Shown here: piece after piece, positions 16,277-24,257 of the stretch
Numbering within the stretch: the stretch's first letter is position 1
Layout: every line of letters begins with the position of its first letter
Origin: LSNR01 sp964603325
GTDB taxonomy: Bacteria; Patescibacteriota; Minisyncoccia; Moranbacterales; UBA9337
DNA length: 34,492 nt
Direction of reading: 5' to 3'
Assembly (NCBI GenBank): GCA_964603325.1
Contig: CAZRUH010000003.1
Coordinates: forward strand, 1 to 34,492
Position numbers and translations under genes: made by a program
Notes under the pieces: model-generated
Database searches by the model: none
The model's input: only the letters and a program-made list of their open reading frames with translations
What the model was told of the DNA's origin: nothing

Positions 16277-17842
16277 TTATTTTATCCAATATTTATTTTT
16301 TATAACTTTCTCTTGTTCTTTTTCTTCTTCTTTTATTTTATCTTTAGCCATTTTGCGAAGTTGGGATAAATCTTTTTTTTGCAACTCCAAAGCTCTTTTT
16401 GATAAATATTGTTTTGTATTTAATTTAGGATTGTCTAACACTTCGGCCAAAAGTATCTCTAAAATAGCGCCCATCTGAGGTCCGGGTTTAAAGTTATATT
16501 TTCTTATCAAAATATTTCCATTAATTTTCAAATCTTTTACTGAAATTGGGTCGCGGGATAATTTCTCTACCATATATTTGAAATGACGCAATTTATAAGG
16601 AACGGCCTTAGCGACACCACTTCCAAGCCTATCTCCGATGCGAACATCTATTAAATCATTGATATTTTCCAAGCCAACCTTTTTAATTACTCGGCGAACT
16701 CCTTTTTCTCCAACTTCATCCACATTATAATAAAACATATGATTTTTAACCAGAAGCACGGTTTTATCAATAATTTTTCGTGGAAATTTCAATCTCTCCA
16801 AGATTCTTTGTGTCATTCCGGCGCTAATATATTCGTGCCCGTAAAAAGTGGAATTATATCCATGCCCTCTTTTGGATTTTGGTTTGCCAATGTCATGAAA
16901 AAAAGCGGCCAAACGCACTTCTAATTTTTCCGATGGGCAAGTTTTGAGAGCGGCGAGCATATGTTTGTAAACGGTATTAAACGGTCCGTAGTAATGATGG
17001 CGATTTTGTCTAACTCCGATAGTGTTATAAATTTCAGGAATAATGTATTTCATTAGTCCCGACTCCACAAGTAATTCAATTCCCCAAGCGGGTCTGTCGG
17101 ATAAAATAATTTTTTGAAATTCATCACTTATTCTTTCCGGAGAAATTAATTTTAATAAGTGAGCATTTTTTTTAATGGCAAGAAATGTCTCGTTTTCAAT
17201 TTTCCAAAAATTTTTATTCCTGATTTTTTTATTTTGTTGTCCAATACCCTTCCTATTTTTTAAGAAGCTTAGATTCTCGCCTTCGCTTAACTGAGAAGCG
17301 AATCGTATGGCGCGCATCATTCTTAATGCATCTTCACCAAATCTTTCTTTCGGATTACCGACAGCGCGAATAACTCGTTTTTTTATGTCTATTTGTCCAT
17401 TGAATAAATCTATGATCTCATAAGTATCGGTTTTTTGTGATTTTATACGCAAGGCAATTGCGTTACAGGTAAAATCTCTTCTGCTCAAATCTTCTTCTAG
17501 AGTTTTTGCAAACTTTATTTTGTCGGGACGTCTTTTGTCGGAATATGCAGATTCTATGCGATAGGTTGTAATTTCAATATTATTCAGATCATCTTCTTTT
17601 TTGTTTCCATTGTCTATGTATTTGGCGGGAATAATCACTGTGCCAAATTGGTTTTCGTATTTTCCGTCGGGGAAGATTTTTAAAATTTCTTTTGGCTTGG
17701 CATTGGTGGTTATATCCCAATCTTTTGGCTTGGTTTTTCTTAAAAGATCACGAACACAACCACCAACCAAAAAAACTTCAAAGCCGGAGTTTTCCAATTT
17801 TTCCAAAACCAACGATATTTTATCGGGAATTTTAAATTTCAT
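16277..17842 (-). CDS. cca: CCA tRNA nucleotidyltransferase with HD domain
   Basis: The enzyme adds or repairs the 3' CCA of tRNAs. The N-terminal nucleotidyltransferase domain has GGCVRDLL (27-34) and catalytic DWD (D41, D43), followed by RRDFTCNAIA at 121-130. The neck and body follow, then an HD-type phosphohydrolase domain with HDIGKP (H317, D318). The C-terminal tail is strongly charged. A polar insertion lies at about 187-215. The length of 521 residues is somewhat longer than many bacterial enzymes. It is relevant that the tRNA-Glu in this window has no encoded CCA. It is divergent from the histidine kinase across 167 nt. No Shine-Dalgarno is close to the ATG. Confidence 0.95.
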   Translation of the reverse strand: MKFKIPDKISLVLEKLENSGFEVFLVGGCVRDLLRKTKPKDWDITTNAKPKEILKIFPDGKYENQFGTVIIPAKYIDNGNKKEDDLNNIEITTYRIESAYSDKRRPDKIKFAKTLEEDLSRRDFTCNAIALRIKSQKTDTYEIIDLFNGQIDIKKRVIRAVGNPKERFGEDALRMMRAIRFASQLSEGENLSFLKNRKGIGQQNKKIRNKNFWKIENETFLAIKKNAHLLKLISPERISDEFQKIILSDRPAWGIELLVESGLMKYIIPEIYNTIGVRQNRHHYYGPFNTVYKHMLAALKTCPSEKLEVRLAAFFHDIGKPKSKRGHGYNSTFYGHEYISAGMTQRILERLKFPRKIIDKTVLLVKNHMFYYNVDEVGEKGVRRVIKKVGLENINDLIDVRIGDRLGSGVAKAVPYKLRHFKYMVEKLSRDPISVKDLKINGNILIRKYNFKPGPQMGAILEILLAEVLDNPKLNTKQYLSKRALELQKKDLSQLRKMAKDKIKEEEKEQEKVIKNKYWIK

Positions 17843-18009
17843 AAATTCTTATAATTTTTACCTTTAATCTCCTAAATAATACTTTAAAAAAGGTGCTTAA
17901 GCAAACAATTGCGCAAATTTTAATTTTATTAAAGGCAACAAAACTGGCAAAGATATTAAAAAGTGTGTTAAAATAATAAAAACGAATTAATTTTTTTTAG
18001 AAAACAAAA

Positions 18010-18954
18010 ATGAAAAAGAGGTGGTTTGTAAATGACTTTAATATAAAAAAACAAGCGGAAGAGTTAGGTGTCAGTGTTTGGCAAGCACCGAGTTTGTTGT
18101 TTTTGGCAATGGGCGTGGTAAGTGTGATTGTAATGTTGGTAATTTATTTTATTTCCAAAAATCATACCTCTCCGGAATATCTTGTTTTGGCTGAGGTTTT
18201 TGTTGTGACAACAATATTTGTTGCGGGGAATACAATAATAACCAGCTTGGAAAGATTGGCGCAAATAAACAAAATGAAATCAGAGTTCGTAGCCATTGTT
18301 TCTCATCAACTAAAAAATCCACTAACCGGAATAAATTGGGATATTGAACTTTTGATATCTAAATACAAGGACGGCCTTACACAAAAACAACTTGATGTTA
18401 TAAAAAAAATAAACAATTCTAATATATTAATGACCAGGCTGGTAAATGATTTATTGGATGTTGCCAGAATTGATCAGGGCAACTTATTTGTGAGTAAAGA
18501 AAAATTTGACATAAAAGAGGTTATAAAAAAAATTATTGTTAAAAATGATCTTTTGGCAAAACAAATGAATATAAAAATAGAGCTGGATATTCCCGAGGAT
18601 ATTCCTCAAATTGTTGGTGATGAGAAAAGACTAGAAGTGGCGATAGACAACCTTTTTTCCAATGCCGTGAAATATAATAAAGAAGGAGGATTAGTATCAA
18701 TTGAAATAAAAAAAGAAAAGAAGCATTTGGAATTTTGCATCAAAGATACCGGAATTGGCATTCCGGACAATGAACAAGATCAAATTTTTGAAAAATTTTA
18801 TCGTAGCGAAAAGGCAATCAGAAAGGAGACCGGGGGTACCGGATTGGGATTGTATATCGCCAAGAATATTATTGAGGAATGCGGGGGGAAGATTTGGTTC
18901 AAATCTTATGAAGGAGAGGGAACGGAATTTTGTTTTACCTTACCTTTGGCATAA
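18010..18954 (+). CDS. Membrane sensor histidine kinase without an extracellular sensor domain
   Basis: The 314-residue kinase has a short cytoplasmic N-terminus, two membrane helices (about 28-48 and 57-78) joined by a very short loop, then the dimerisation/phosphoacceptor domain with H99 in SHQLKNPL. The ATPase domain has the N box (N218 in NLFSNAVKYN), the G1 box DTGIGIPD (246-253) and the G2 box GGTGLGLYIA (275-284). With no periplasmic domain, it probably senses the membrane itself or a partner protein. It is followed by a stand-alone receiver and then PilB, which suggests it controls the pilus system. The 167-nt divergent region upstream contains AT-rich -10-like sequence but no convincing -35. 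Confidence 0.93.
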   Translation: MKKRWFVNDFNIKKQAEELGVSVWQAPSLLFLAMGVVSVIVMLVIYFISKNHTSPEYLVLAEVFVVTTIFVAGNTIITSLERLAQINKMKSEFVAIVSHQLKNPLTGINWDIELLISKYKDGLTQKQLDVIKKINNSNILMTRLVNDLLDVARIDQGNLFVSKEKFDIKEVIKKIIVKNDLLAKQMNIKIELDIPEDIPQIVGDEKRLEVAIDNLFSNAVKYNKEGGLVSIEIKKEKKHLEFCIKDTGIGIPDNEQDQIFEKFYRSEKAIRKETGGTGLGLYIAKNIIEECGGKIWFKSYEGEGTEFCFTLPLA

Positions 18955-19008
18955 AGAAAAAGACTGTTAATATTTTCAAAATAAAATGATATTAAAAAAT
19001 AATCTTTA

Positions 19009-19395
19009 ATGCTTATGAAAAAGAAAAAAGTACTGGTCGTTGAAGACGACTCTAATTTGCGTCAAGCGTTGGTAGAGTTTTTGGAAACGGATAACTTTTC
19101 CGTTGTGAGTGCCACCGATGGAGAGAATGCCATAACTCTTACCAAGGATAATATGCCGGATATTGTTCTTTTGGATATAATTTTGCCAAAAAAAGACGGC
19201 TTTGATGTTATCAGAGAACTTAAGAGTGATGAAAAAACAAAAGACATTCCAATTGTTTTATTAACCAATCTGGGAAGTTTGAGCGATATTGAAAAAGCGT
19301 TGGAACTTGGAGCGACAACTTATTTGGTTAAGGGAGATTATCAATTGAAGGAAGTAGTTGACAAGATAAAAGAAATTCTTTTTTATCAAAAGTAA
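19009..19395 (+). CDS. Single-domain response regulator (receiver only)
   Basis: The protein is a CheY-type receiver domain and nothing more. It has the acidic pair in VEDDSN, phosphoacceptor D56 in VLLDIILP, the switch threonine in VLLTNLG, and the conserved lysine in YLVKGDY. There is no DNA-binding or enzymatic output domain in its 128 residues, so the phospho-signal must act by protein contact. It lies 54 nt after the kinase gene and 24 nt before pilB, which makes the pilus motor or its partners the first candidates as targets. ATG at 19015 is an equally good start; neither has a Shine-Dalgarno. Confidence 0.93.
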   Translation: MLMKKKKVLVVEDDSNLRQALVEFLETDNFSVVSATDGENAITLTKDNMPDIVLLDIILPKKDGFDVIRELKSDEKTKDIPIVLLTNLGSLSDIEKALELGATTYLVKGDYQLKEVVDKIKEILFYQK

Positions 19396-19419
19396 TAAAA
19401 TTTTCCAATAAAAAACAAA

Positions 19420-21195
19420 ATGAGAATAGAAAACAAACAATTGAAAGATTTCCTTTTGGATAGCGGTATTGTTGAAGTAAATAAAATTGAGCAAGTTTTT
19501 GCGGAAGCCGAAAAAAAGAAAGAAAAAATGGGAAATCTTCTTTTGAAGAAAAAGTTGATTACCAAAGAAGATTTAACGAAACTATACGCCTATATTTCGG
19601 GGGTGCCTTTTGTTAATTTGGAAAAACAAATAATTCCTCACAAAATTTTAAAAATAATTCCCGAACCGATAGCAAAAAAATACAAAATAGTGTCATTTGA
19701 TAAAACGAAAAACAGTTTAAAGGTTGCTATGATCAATCCTGATGATTTACAAACAATAGATTTTATTCACAAAAAAACGGGATTGTACGTTGAACCGTGT
19801 TTAACAACCAAAGAGGGTATACAGTTTGCGTTAAAACAATATGAAAAAAGTTTAAAGGCGGAATTTGGCGATATTATTGGAGATGACGATGCTTTGTCGG
19901 GAAGTTTAACCAAAAAAAATAAAAAGAAAAAAAGTAAATCAGGCAAGGAACTTTCCAAGGAAGCGGAAGATTTGCCGGTAATCAAGGTTGTGGACACTTT
20001 GATTAAGCACGCTATTTTGGAATCTGCCAGTGATATTCATATTGAACCGGACGAAAAAGAGGTAAGGGTGAGGTATCGTGTAGATGGTATTCTGCGGGAT
20101 GCCATGACTTTGCCAAAAAAAATAATGTCCGGAATTGTTGCCAGAATTAAAGTTTTGTCAAACTTAAAACTTGATGAGCATCGTTTACCGCAGGATGGTC
20201 GTTTTAAAATTGAAAAAGAGGATTATAAGATTTCTTTTCGTGTTAATATATTGCCGATTTTTGACGGGGAAAAGGTAGTAATGCGTTTACTGGATGAATC
20301 ATCAAAAGGTTTGACATTGGAAAAAATGGGACTAAGAGGGCGTTCTTTGGAAGTTGTTCATAGAGAAATAAAAAAACCAAACGGAATGATTTTGGTTACC
20401 GGACCAACAGGATCCGGAAAAACAACCACACTTTATACAGTTATGGATATCTTGAATACTTCCGAGGTAAACATTAGTACTGTGGAAGATCCCGTTGAAT
20501 ATAGGATGCATAGAGTAAATCAAACTCAAATTAATGCGAAAATAGGATTGACTTTTGCCGCCAGTTTAAGAGCGTTACTTAGACAAGATCCGGATATTAT
20601 TATGGTTGGTGAGATTAGAGATCATGAAACTATGGAAATAGCCATGCACGCGGCGATGACCGGACACCTGGTCTTGTCTACATTGCATACGAACAGCGCG
20701 GCGGGAACATTGCCAAGACTTCTGGATATGGAGGCAGAGCCGTTTTTGGTAGCATCCACAGTTAATGTTGTTATCGGACAACGACTGGTAAGGAAACTTT
20801 GTCCGGAATGTAAAAAAAGTTATACTATAGGAGAAAAAGAATTAAAAACATTAGAAGGGAGTATTGACGTGGATAAAATGCTGGAATTATTGAGAAATGC
20901 AAAGGAATTAAAAGGACAAATTAAAAAAGACGATGATTGGAAAACCATTAAATTTTACAGAGCTAAGGGATGCGAGCAGTGCAACAATCAAGGGTATAAA
21001 GGTAGAATGGGAATTTATGAAGTCCTGGAAGTTGATGAAGATATAGAAAAATTAATTATGCAATCTGCATCTACGGAGACAATTGAAGAAGTGGCAAGAA
21101 AGAAAGGGATGATAATGATGTCGGAAGATGGTTTTATAAAAGCTATTCAGGGGATTACTTCAATAGAAGAAGTTTTGAGGGTTACTAAAGAGTAA
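19420..21195 (+). CDS. pilB: Type IV pilus assembly ATPase PilB (GspE family)
   Basis: This hexameric ATPase powers pilus extension at the cytoplasmic membrane. The N-terminal MshEN/T2SSE-N domain occupies residues 1-150, and a lysine-rich linker (about 165-180) follows. The core has Walker A GPTGSGKTTT (328-337), the Asp box near EDPVEYR, Walker B with E398 in VGEIRD, and the His box in HLVLSTLHTN. A four-cysteine zinc site (C461, C464, C518, C521) marks the PilB/GspE clade rather than PilT. The length of 591 residues is normal. The receiver gene directly precedes it. No other pilus assembly genes lie downstream in view; muramidase-like genes follow instead. Confidence 0.96.
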   Translation: MRIENKQLKDFLLDSGIVEVNKIEQVFAEAEKKKEKMGNLLLKKKLITKEDLTKLYAYISGVPFVNLEKQIIPHKILKIIPEPIAKKYKIVSFDKTKNSLKVAMINPDDLQTIDFIHKKTGLYVEPCLTTKEGIQFALKQYEKSLKAEFGDIIGDDDALSGSLTKKNKKKKSKSGKELSKEAEDLPVIKVVDTLIKHAILESASDIHIEPDEKEVRVRYRVDGILRDAMTLPKKIMSGIVARIKVLSNLKLDEHRLPQDGRFKIEKEDYKISFRVNILPIFDGEKVVMRLLDESSKGLTLEKMGLRGRSLEVVHREIKKPNGMILVTGPTGSGKTTTLYTVMDILNTSEVNISTVEDPVEYRMHRVNQTQINAKIGLTFAASLRALLRQDPDIIMVGEIRDHETMEIAMHAAMTGHLVLSTLHTNSAAGTLPRLLDMEAEPFLVASTVNVVIGQRLVRKLCPECKKSYTIGEKELKTLEGSIDVDKMLELLRNAKELKGQIKKDDDWKTIKFYRAKGCEQCNNQGYKGRMGIYEVLEVDEDIEKLIMQSASTETIEEVARKKGMIMMSEDGFIKAIQGITSIEEVLRVTKE

Positions 21196-21200
21196 AATTT

Positions 21201-22196
21201 ATGAGGGATATTATATATTCAGGTGTAAAAACGAAAATAAAATATTTTGTTAATTCTTCCAAGAAGAAATGTTCTGACAGTATTTTGATATCTCGTAACA
21301 AAAAAAGAGACTCTTTTATCGCGGGAAACAATAATTTGTATTTTGAGGACAATAATACGACACCGAATAGTGAAGAGGGTTTTTTTGTGGACAGTTTGAA
21401 TTATAGAATAGCAAGAAATTATCAAAATATTATCGGGAATGAAAAAAGTTTTTTATTGGAAAAATATTATTCGTTAATTGCAAGAATCAGTGAGACAAGA
21501 AAAGTTGTTTCTTATGAGGAGCAAATGTTTCCGGAAAAAGTTTCATTGATTCGTTTGTGGAATTTTTCCATATTAACAGCCATTGTTATCGGTATGGTGT
21601 CAATGTCATTTATATATCGTTATTTCGGACAGAGTGTTTCTGCCGGAGATGGTGATACGTTGAGCAAAAAAAATAATATAGAAATCCTTGAGAACAAAAA
21701 AACCAATAATGACCGAAAGGTAGGGAAAAATTATGACGAGAAAGTTTTAAAAGAATTGAAAGAGAAAAAAGATAAAATCAACTTTGAAAAGAAGGTAAAA
21801 AAAATGGTTAAGGGCTATCCGATAGAAAAAATGTTGCCGTATATTTTCAAACAAGACAAGACAACGGCATCCTTTTTGATTGCCATTGCGAAAAAAGAGA
21901 GTAATTGGGGGAAAAGAGTTCCCGTTTTAAATGGTCAAGATTGTTATAATTATTGGGGATATCGTCAAAAAAGAAAGAGAATGGGCAGTGGTGGGCATAC
22001 TTGTTTTAATAACAGAAGAGATGCGGTTGAAACCGTCGGAAGAAGATTACATACTTTGCAGAAAAAATACAACAGGACTACTCCCGCCAAAATGATTGTT
22101 TGGAAATGCGGAAACAGTTGCGAGACACACAGTAAATATAGTGTTGAAAAGTGGATTAGTGATGTTTCCTTGTATTATAATAAACTTAATAAATAA
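21201..22196 (+). CDS. Membrane-anchored muramidase/glucosaminidase-like protein, copy 1
   Basis: The 331-residue protein has an unusual cytoplasmic N-terminus of about 115 residues, one membrane helix (about 118-139), a charged linker, and then a lysozyme-like domain from about 198. That domain has AIAKKESNWG with candidate catalytic E233, followed by CYNYWGY. This recalls the ESxWG...NxFGIKG layout of GH73-type N-acetylglucosaminidases. Its C-terminal 33 residues are coded by DNA identical to the end of the next paralogue. It starts 5 nt after pilB, so it is in the same transcript, and an intrinsic terminator follows. A role in opening peptidoglycan for pilus passage is inference. Confidence 0.7.
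   Translation: MRDIIYSGVKTKIKYFVNSSKKKCSDSILISRNKKRDSFIAGNNNLYFEDNNTTPNSEEGFFVDSLNYRIARNYQNIIGNEKSFLLEKYYSLIARISETRKVVSYEEQMFPEKVSLIRLWNFSILTAIVIGMVSMSFIYRYFGQSVSAGDGDTLSKKNNIEILENKKTNNDRKVGKNYDEKVLKELKEKKDKINFEKKVKKMVKGYPIEKMLPYIFKQDKTTASFLIAIAKKESNWGKRVPVLNGQDCYNYWGYRQKRKRMGSGGHTCFNNRRDAVETVGRRLHTLQKKYNRTTPAKMIVWKCGNSCETHSKYSVEKWISDVSLYYNKLNK
22087..22184 (+). repeat. 98-nt exact direct repeat, copy A (3' end of muramidase-like gene 1)
   Basis: The 98 nt starting CCAAAATGATTG and ending TATAATAAA are identical, base for base, to 22842-22939. The flanking parts of the two paralogous genes are strongly diverged in DNA and protein. It covers the codons for KMIVWKCGNSCETH through SLYYNK. Confidence 0.97.
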
Positions 22197-22220
22197 GATT
22201 AAATAAACTTTTAACCATAA

Positions 22221-22255
22221 AGCAAAAAATCCCGCAAAGGCGGGATTTTTTGCTT
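22221..22255 (+). terminator. Strong intrinsic terminator after the pilB-muramidase transcript
   Basis: There is a perfect 15-bp stem: AGCAAAAAATCCCGC (22221-22235) pairs with GCGGGATTTTTTGCT (22240-22254) around the loop AAAG. The GC-rich tip is followed by six T, and preceded by six A, so it should work in both directions. It is the only classic terminator I see in the window. Confidence 0.9.
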
Positions 22256-22268
22256 GTGGATATTTTTA

Positions 22269-22296
22269 TTGACAGAAAAAAGCATTTTGTTAATAT
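22269..22296 (+). promoter_or_regulatory. Promoter of second muramidase-like gene
   Basis: TTGACA (22269-22274), a perfect -35, is followed by a 16-nt spacer and TAATAT (22291-22296). The predicted transcription start, about 7 nt downstream, falls at the ATG at 22304, so the mRNA would have virtually no leader. Confidence 0.75.
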
Positions 22297-22303
22297 GGGG
22301 GCT

Positions 22304-22960
22304 ATGTTTAAAAAATATATAAAAAAATACGATTCATTAAAAATTCTATGGGCGGTTTTAATTTTAACAAGCACTCTTTTTTGTGTGCAAAAATTTGGTT
22401 TAAAAACAATAAAGATTGTAAATGCTGATGAACAAATAGCATTGTCAAAAGAGAATCAATCGGATCATTTTGCGTATGAATTATACGCATATCAAAGAAA
22501 AAATTTTTTCTTTAAGGCAAATGAAAATAAAGATGATTCTTTTAAAAAAGAAATAGATTTGTTGGTGAAAGATTATCCTATTGAAGAAATGAGTTTATAT
22601 ATTGCAAAATATAACCGGAAGGTCGCCGGTCTTATTATCGGCATAGCAAAAAAGGAGAGCAATTGGGGAAGACGGTCTCCTTCTAAAAATGGAAAAACCT
22701 GTTATAATTACTGGGGGTATAAAGGTGTTGGTTCGCGAGGGTTTTCAATGGGCTATGGATGTTTCTCCACCCCGGAAGAGGCCGTAAATGTTATTGGTGG
22801 CAGGATACAAGAATTGGTTAACAAAGGATTGGCAACCCCATCCAAAATGATTGTTTGGAAATGCGGAAACAGTTGCGAGACACACAGTAAATATAGTGTT
22901 GAAAAGTGGATTAGTGATGTTTCCTTGTATTATAATAAAGTTAAAAAGCTAAAATCTTAA
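22304..22960 (+). CDS. Exported muramidase/glucosaminidase-like protein, copy 2
   Basis: The 218-residue paralogue of the previous gene lacks its long cytoplasmic N-terminus. It has a hydrophobic signal or anchor at about 12-30, possibly cleaved after VNA (39-41). A short linker leads to the lysozyme-like domain with GIAKKESNWG (E118 as candidate catalytic acid) and CYNYWGYKG. Cysteines C133, C153, C187 and C191 may form disulfides outside the cell. The frame is open to 22250, but that lies in the terminator. ATG at 22304 fits the promoter just upstream; ATG at 22295 overlaps the -10 box. It has its own promoter and is isolated from copy 1 by a terminator, so the two are regulated separately. 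Confidence 0.75.
   Translation: MFKKYIKKYDSLKILWAVLILTSTLFCVQKFGLKTIKIVNADEQIALSKENQSDHFAYELYAYQRKNFFFKANENKDDSFKKEIDLLVKDYPIEEMSLYIAKYNRKVAGLIIGIAKKESNWGRRSPSKNGKTCYNYWGYKGVGSRGFSMGYGCFSTPEEAVNVIGGRIQELVNKGLATPSKMIVWKCGNSCETHSKYSVEKWISDVSLYYNKVKKLKS
22842..22939 (+). repeat. 98-nt exact direct repeat, copy B (3' end of muramidase-like gene 2)
   Basis: This is identical over 98 nt to 22087-22184. Immediately after the repeat the sequences diverge at a C/G difference, and immediately before it they differ too, giving sharp borders. Confidence 0.97.
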
Positions 22961-22970
22961 GTTGTTAAAA

Positions 22971-23294
22971 ATGAAAAACATAAACTCAAAACAATTTAAA
23001 AAAATGTTGGATAATGAAAGTAATAAGTTAGAGATTATTGATGTGCGTGAACAGGAAGAGGCGGATATAGTGAGAATAAAGAATTCCAAACTTATTCCAA
23101 TGGGAGAATTGATGGATAGATTGGATGAAATTGATTGGACAAAAAAAGTAATATTTGTTTGTCGTAGCGGATCAAGAAGCGGGTACATGGCACAGATGAT
23201 AGAGCAAATAGGTAAAAAAGTTGTAAACTTGGAAGGAGGAATTTTTCAATTGGAAATGGACAATTGTGATTGTCTGGAAAAATACGGGGAATAA
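22971..23294 (+). CDS. Rhodanese-like sulfurtransferase domain protein
   Basis: This is a single rhodanese domain of 107 residues. The N-terminal part has IIDVREQEE, and the active-site loop has C64 in VCRSGSRS, followed by NLEGGI. The cysteine is present, so persulfide transfer is plausible; the physiological acceptor is unknown. There is no signal peptide, so it is cytoplasmic. ATG at 22971 is chosen over an in-frame TTG at 22962. It lies 10 nt after the muramidase-like gene and 1 nt before the amidase gene, apparently in the same transcript. Confidence 0.9.
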   Translation: MKNINSKQFKKMLDNESNKLEIIDVREQEEADIVRIKNSKLIPMGELMDRLDEIDWTKKVIFVCRSGSRSGYMAQMIEQIGKKVVNLEGGIFQLEMDNCDCLEKYGE

Positions 23295-23295
23295 T

Positions 23296-24084
23296 ATGAA
23301 TATTTTTAAAAAAATGCTTTATGTGGCAATTCCCATTGTTTTGCTTTTTTTGGGGTTGTTTTATTCTTTATTGCATAAAAATAAAACAGTTGTTATAAGA
23401 AGTGTTCAAAGTGAAAGCGAAAAACCGGTAGTTAAGGAGAATAAAGATGATATTAATAATAAAATTGAAAAAATGAAAGTTAAAGATGATGCGTTGGGTA
23501 AAAATGAAGATAAAGATAATGCAAAAAAAGAAGAGAAAGACGAAAATTTTCAAGAAAAAATTTTGGAGAATGCTGTTATTGAAAAAACAAAAAAAGAAGT
23601 TGATAAAAAAAATATTAAAGATATTAAAATTAAAAACAAATTAGTTAGTTGGGGTTTTACAAAATCAAATGGACGAAAAATTGATACAATCATTTTGCAT
23701 TCTTCATATGATGCACTAGGAGATAATCCTTATGATCTAAAGGGTTTAATCTTAGAATACAAACAGTATGGAGTTTCTCCTCATTATTTGATAGATAGAA
23801 AAGGAAGTATTTACAGACTAGTTAAAGATAAAGACATTGCTTGGCACGCCGGAGTAAGCAAACTTCCGGATGGTCGTAAAAATGTTAATAATTTTTCAAT
23901 TGGTATTGAGATTATGAATACAAAAACAGATGATTATACCAAAAAGCAATATCGGGCAGTACAAAGTTTGATTGATTATTTAAAAAAAGAGTATAAAATA
24001 AAATATGTATTGGGGCATAACGAAATCTCTCCGGGAAGGAAAACTGATCCCTGGAATTTTGATTGGGAAAAAATTAAACGATGA
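23296..24084 (+). CDS. Membrane-anchored N-acetylmuramoyl-L-alanine amidase (PGRP/amidase_2 family)
   Basis: The 262-residue protein has an N-terminal membrane helix (about 7-26), a long lysine/glutamate-rich linker (30-112) and a zinc amidase domain. Zinc ligands fit H135 (IILHSSY), H241 (LGHNEISPG) and D251 (KTDPWNFDW); E205 in GIEIMN is conserved. The family cuts the bond between muramic acid and the stem peptide. The linker would let the domain reach the wall from the membrane. With the two muramidase-like proteins upstream it forms a peptidoglycan-cleavage cluster. The start at 23296 is preferred because upstream sequence overlaps the rhodanese gene. GGGGA lies about 6 nt upstream as a possible ribosome site. 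Confidence 0.93.
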   Translation: MNIFKKMLYVAIPIVLLFLGLFYSLLHKNKTVVIRSVQSESEKPVVKENKDDINNKIEKMKVKDDALGKNEDKDNAKKEEKDENFQEKILENAVIEKTKKEVDKKNIKDIKIKNKLVSWGFTKSNGRKIDTIILHSSYDALGDNPYDLKGLILEYKQYGVSPHYLIDRKGSIYRLVKDKDIAWHAGVSKLPDGRKNVNNFSIGIEIMNTKTDDYTKKQYRAVQSLIDYLKKEYKIKYVLGHNEISPGRKTDPWNFDWEKIKR

Positions 24085-24099
24085 TAAATAAAAGAGTGG

Positions 24100-24199
24100 N
24101 NNNNNNNNNNNNNNNNNNNNNNNNNNNNNNNNNNNNNNNNNNNNNNNNNNNNNNNNNNNNNNNNNNNNNNNNNNNNNNNNNNNNNNNNNNNNNNNNNNN
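24100..24199. other. Scaffold gap of 100 N
   Basis: Exactly 100 undefined bases, the conventional placeholder for unknown length. Genes on either side should not be assumed to be adjacent. The 15 nt before it and 58 nt after it contain no gene. Confidence 0.97.
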
Positions 24200-24208
24200 T
24201 TTTTTTGA

Positions 24209-24230
24209 ATTCTAGTGTTATTACTAGAAT
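24209..24230. repeat. 8-bp inverted repeat before TsaB-like gene
   Basis: ATTCTAGT (24209-24216) and ACTAGAAT (24223-24230) form a perfect stem with a 6-nt loop. Ts precede rather than follow the stem, so it is not a plus-strand terminator. It could be an operator half-site pair. Confidence 0.55.
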
Positions 24231-24242
24231 AAGTCAGTTTAT

Positions 24243-24257
24243 ATTATTATTATTATT
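24243..24257 (+). repeat. (ATT)5 triplet tract abutting the start codon
   Basis: Five ATT units run directly into the ATG at 24258. The tract is A/T only, so it could serve as the -10 or the unstructured ribosome landing site, and its copy number could vary by slippage. Confidence 0.7.

Noticed and set aside
17910..17925. TTGCGCAA palindrome in the cca-kinase intergenic region as an operator
   Set aside because: It is a single 8-bp palindrome not placed over a convincing promoter; chance occurrence is likely.
22250..22303. Longer start for the second muramidase-like protein
   Set aside because: The upstream codons lie in the terminator and promoter; the TTG at 22250 is part of the hairpin.
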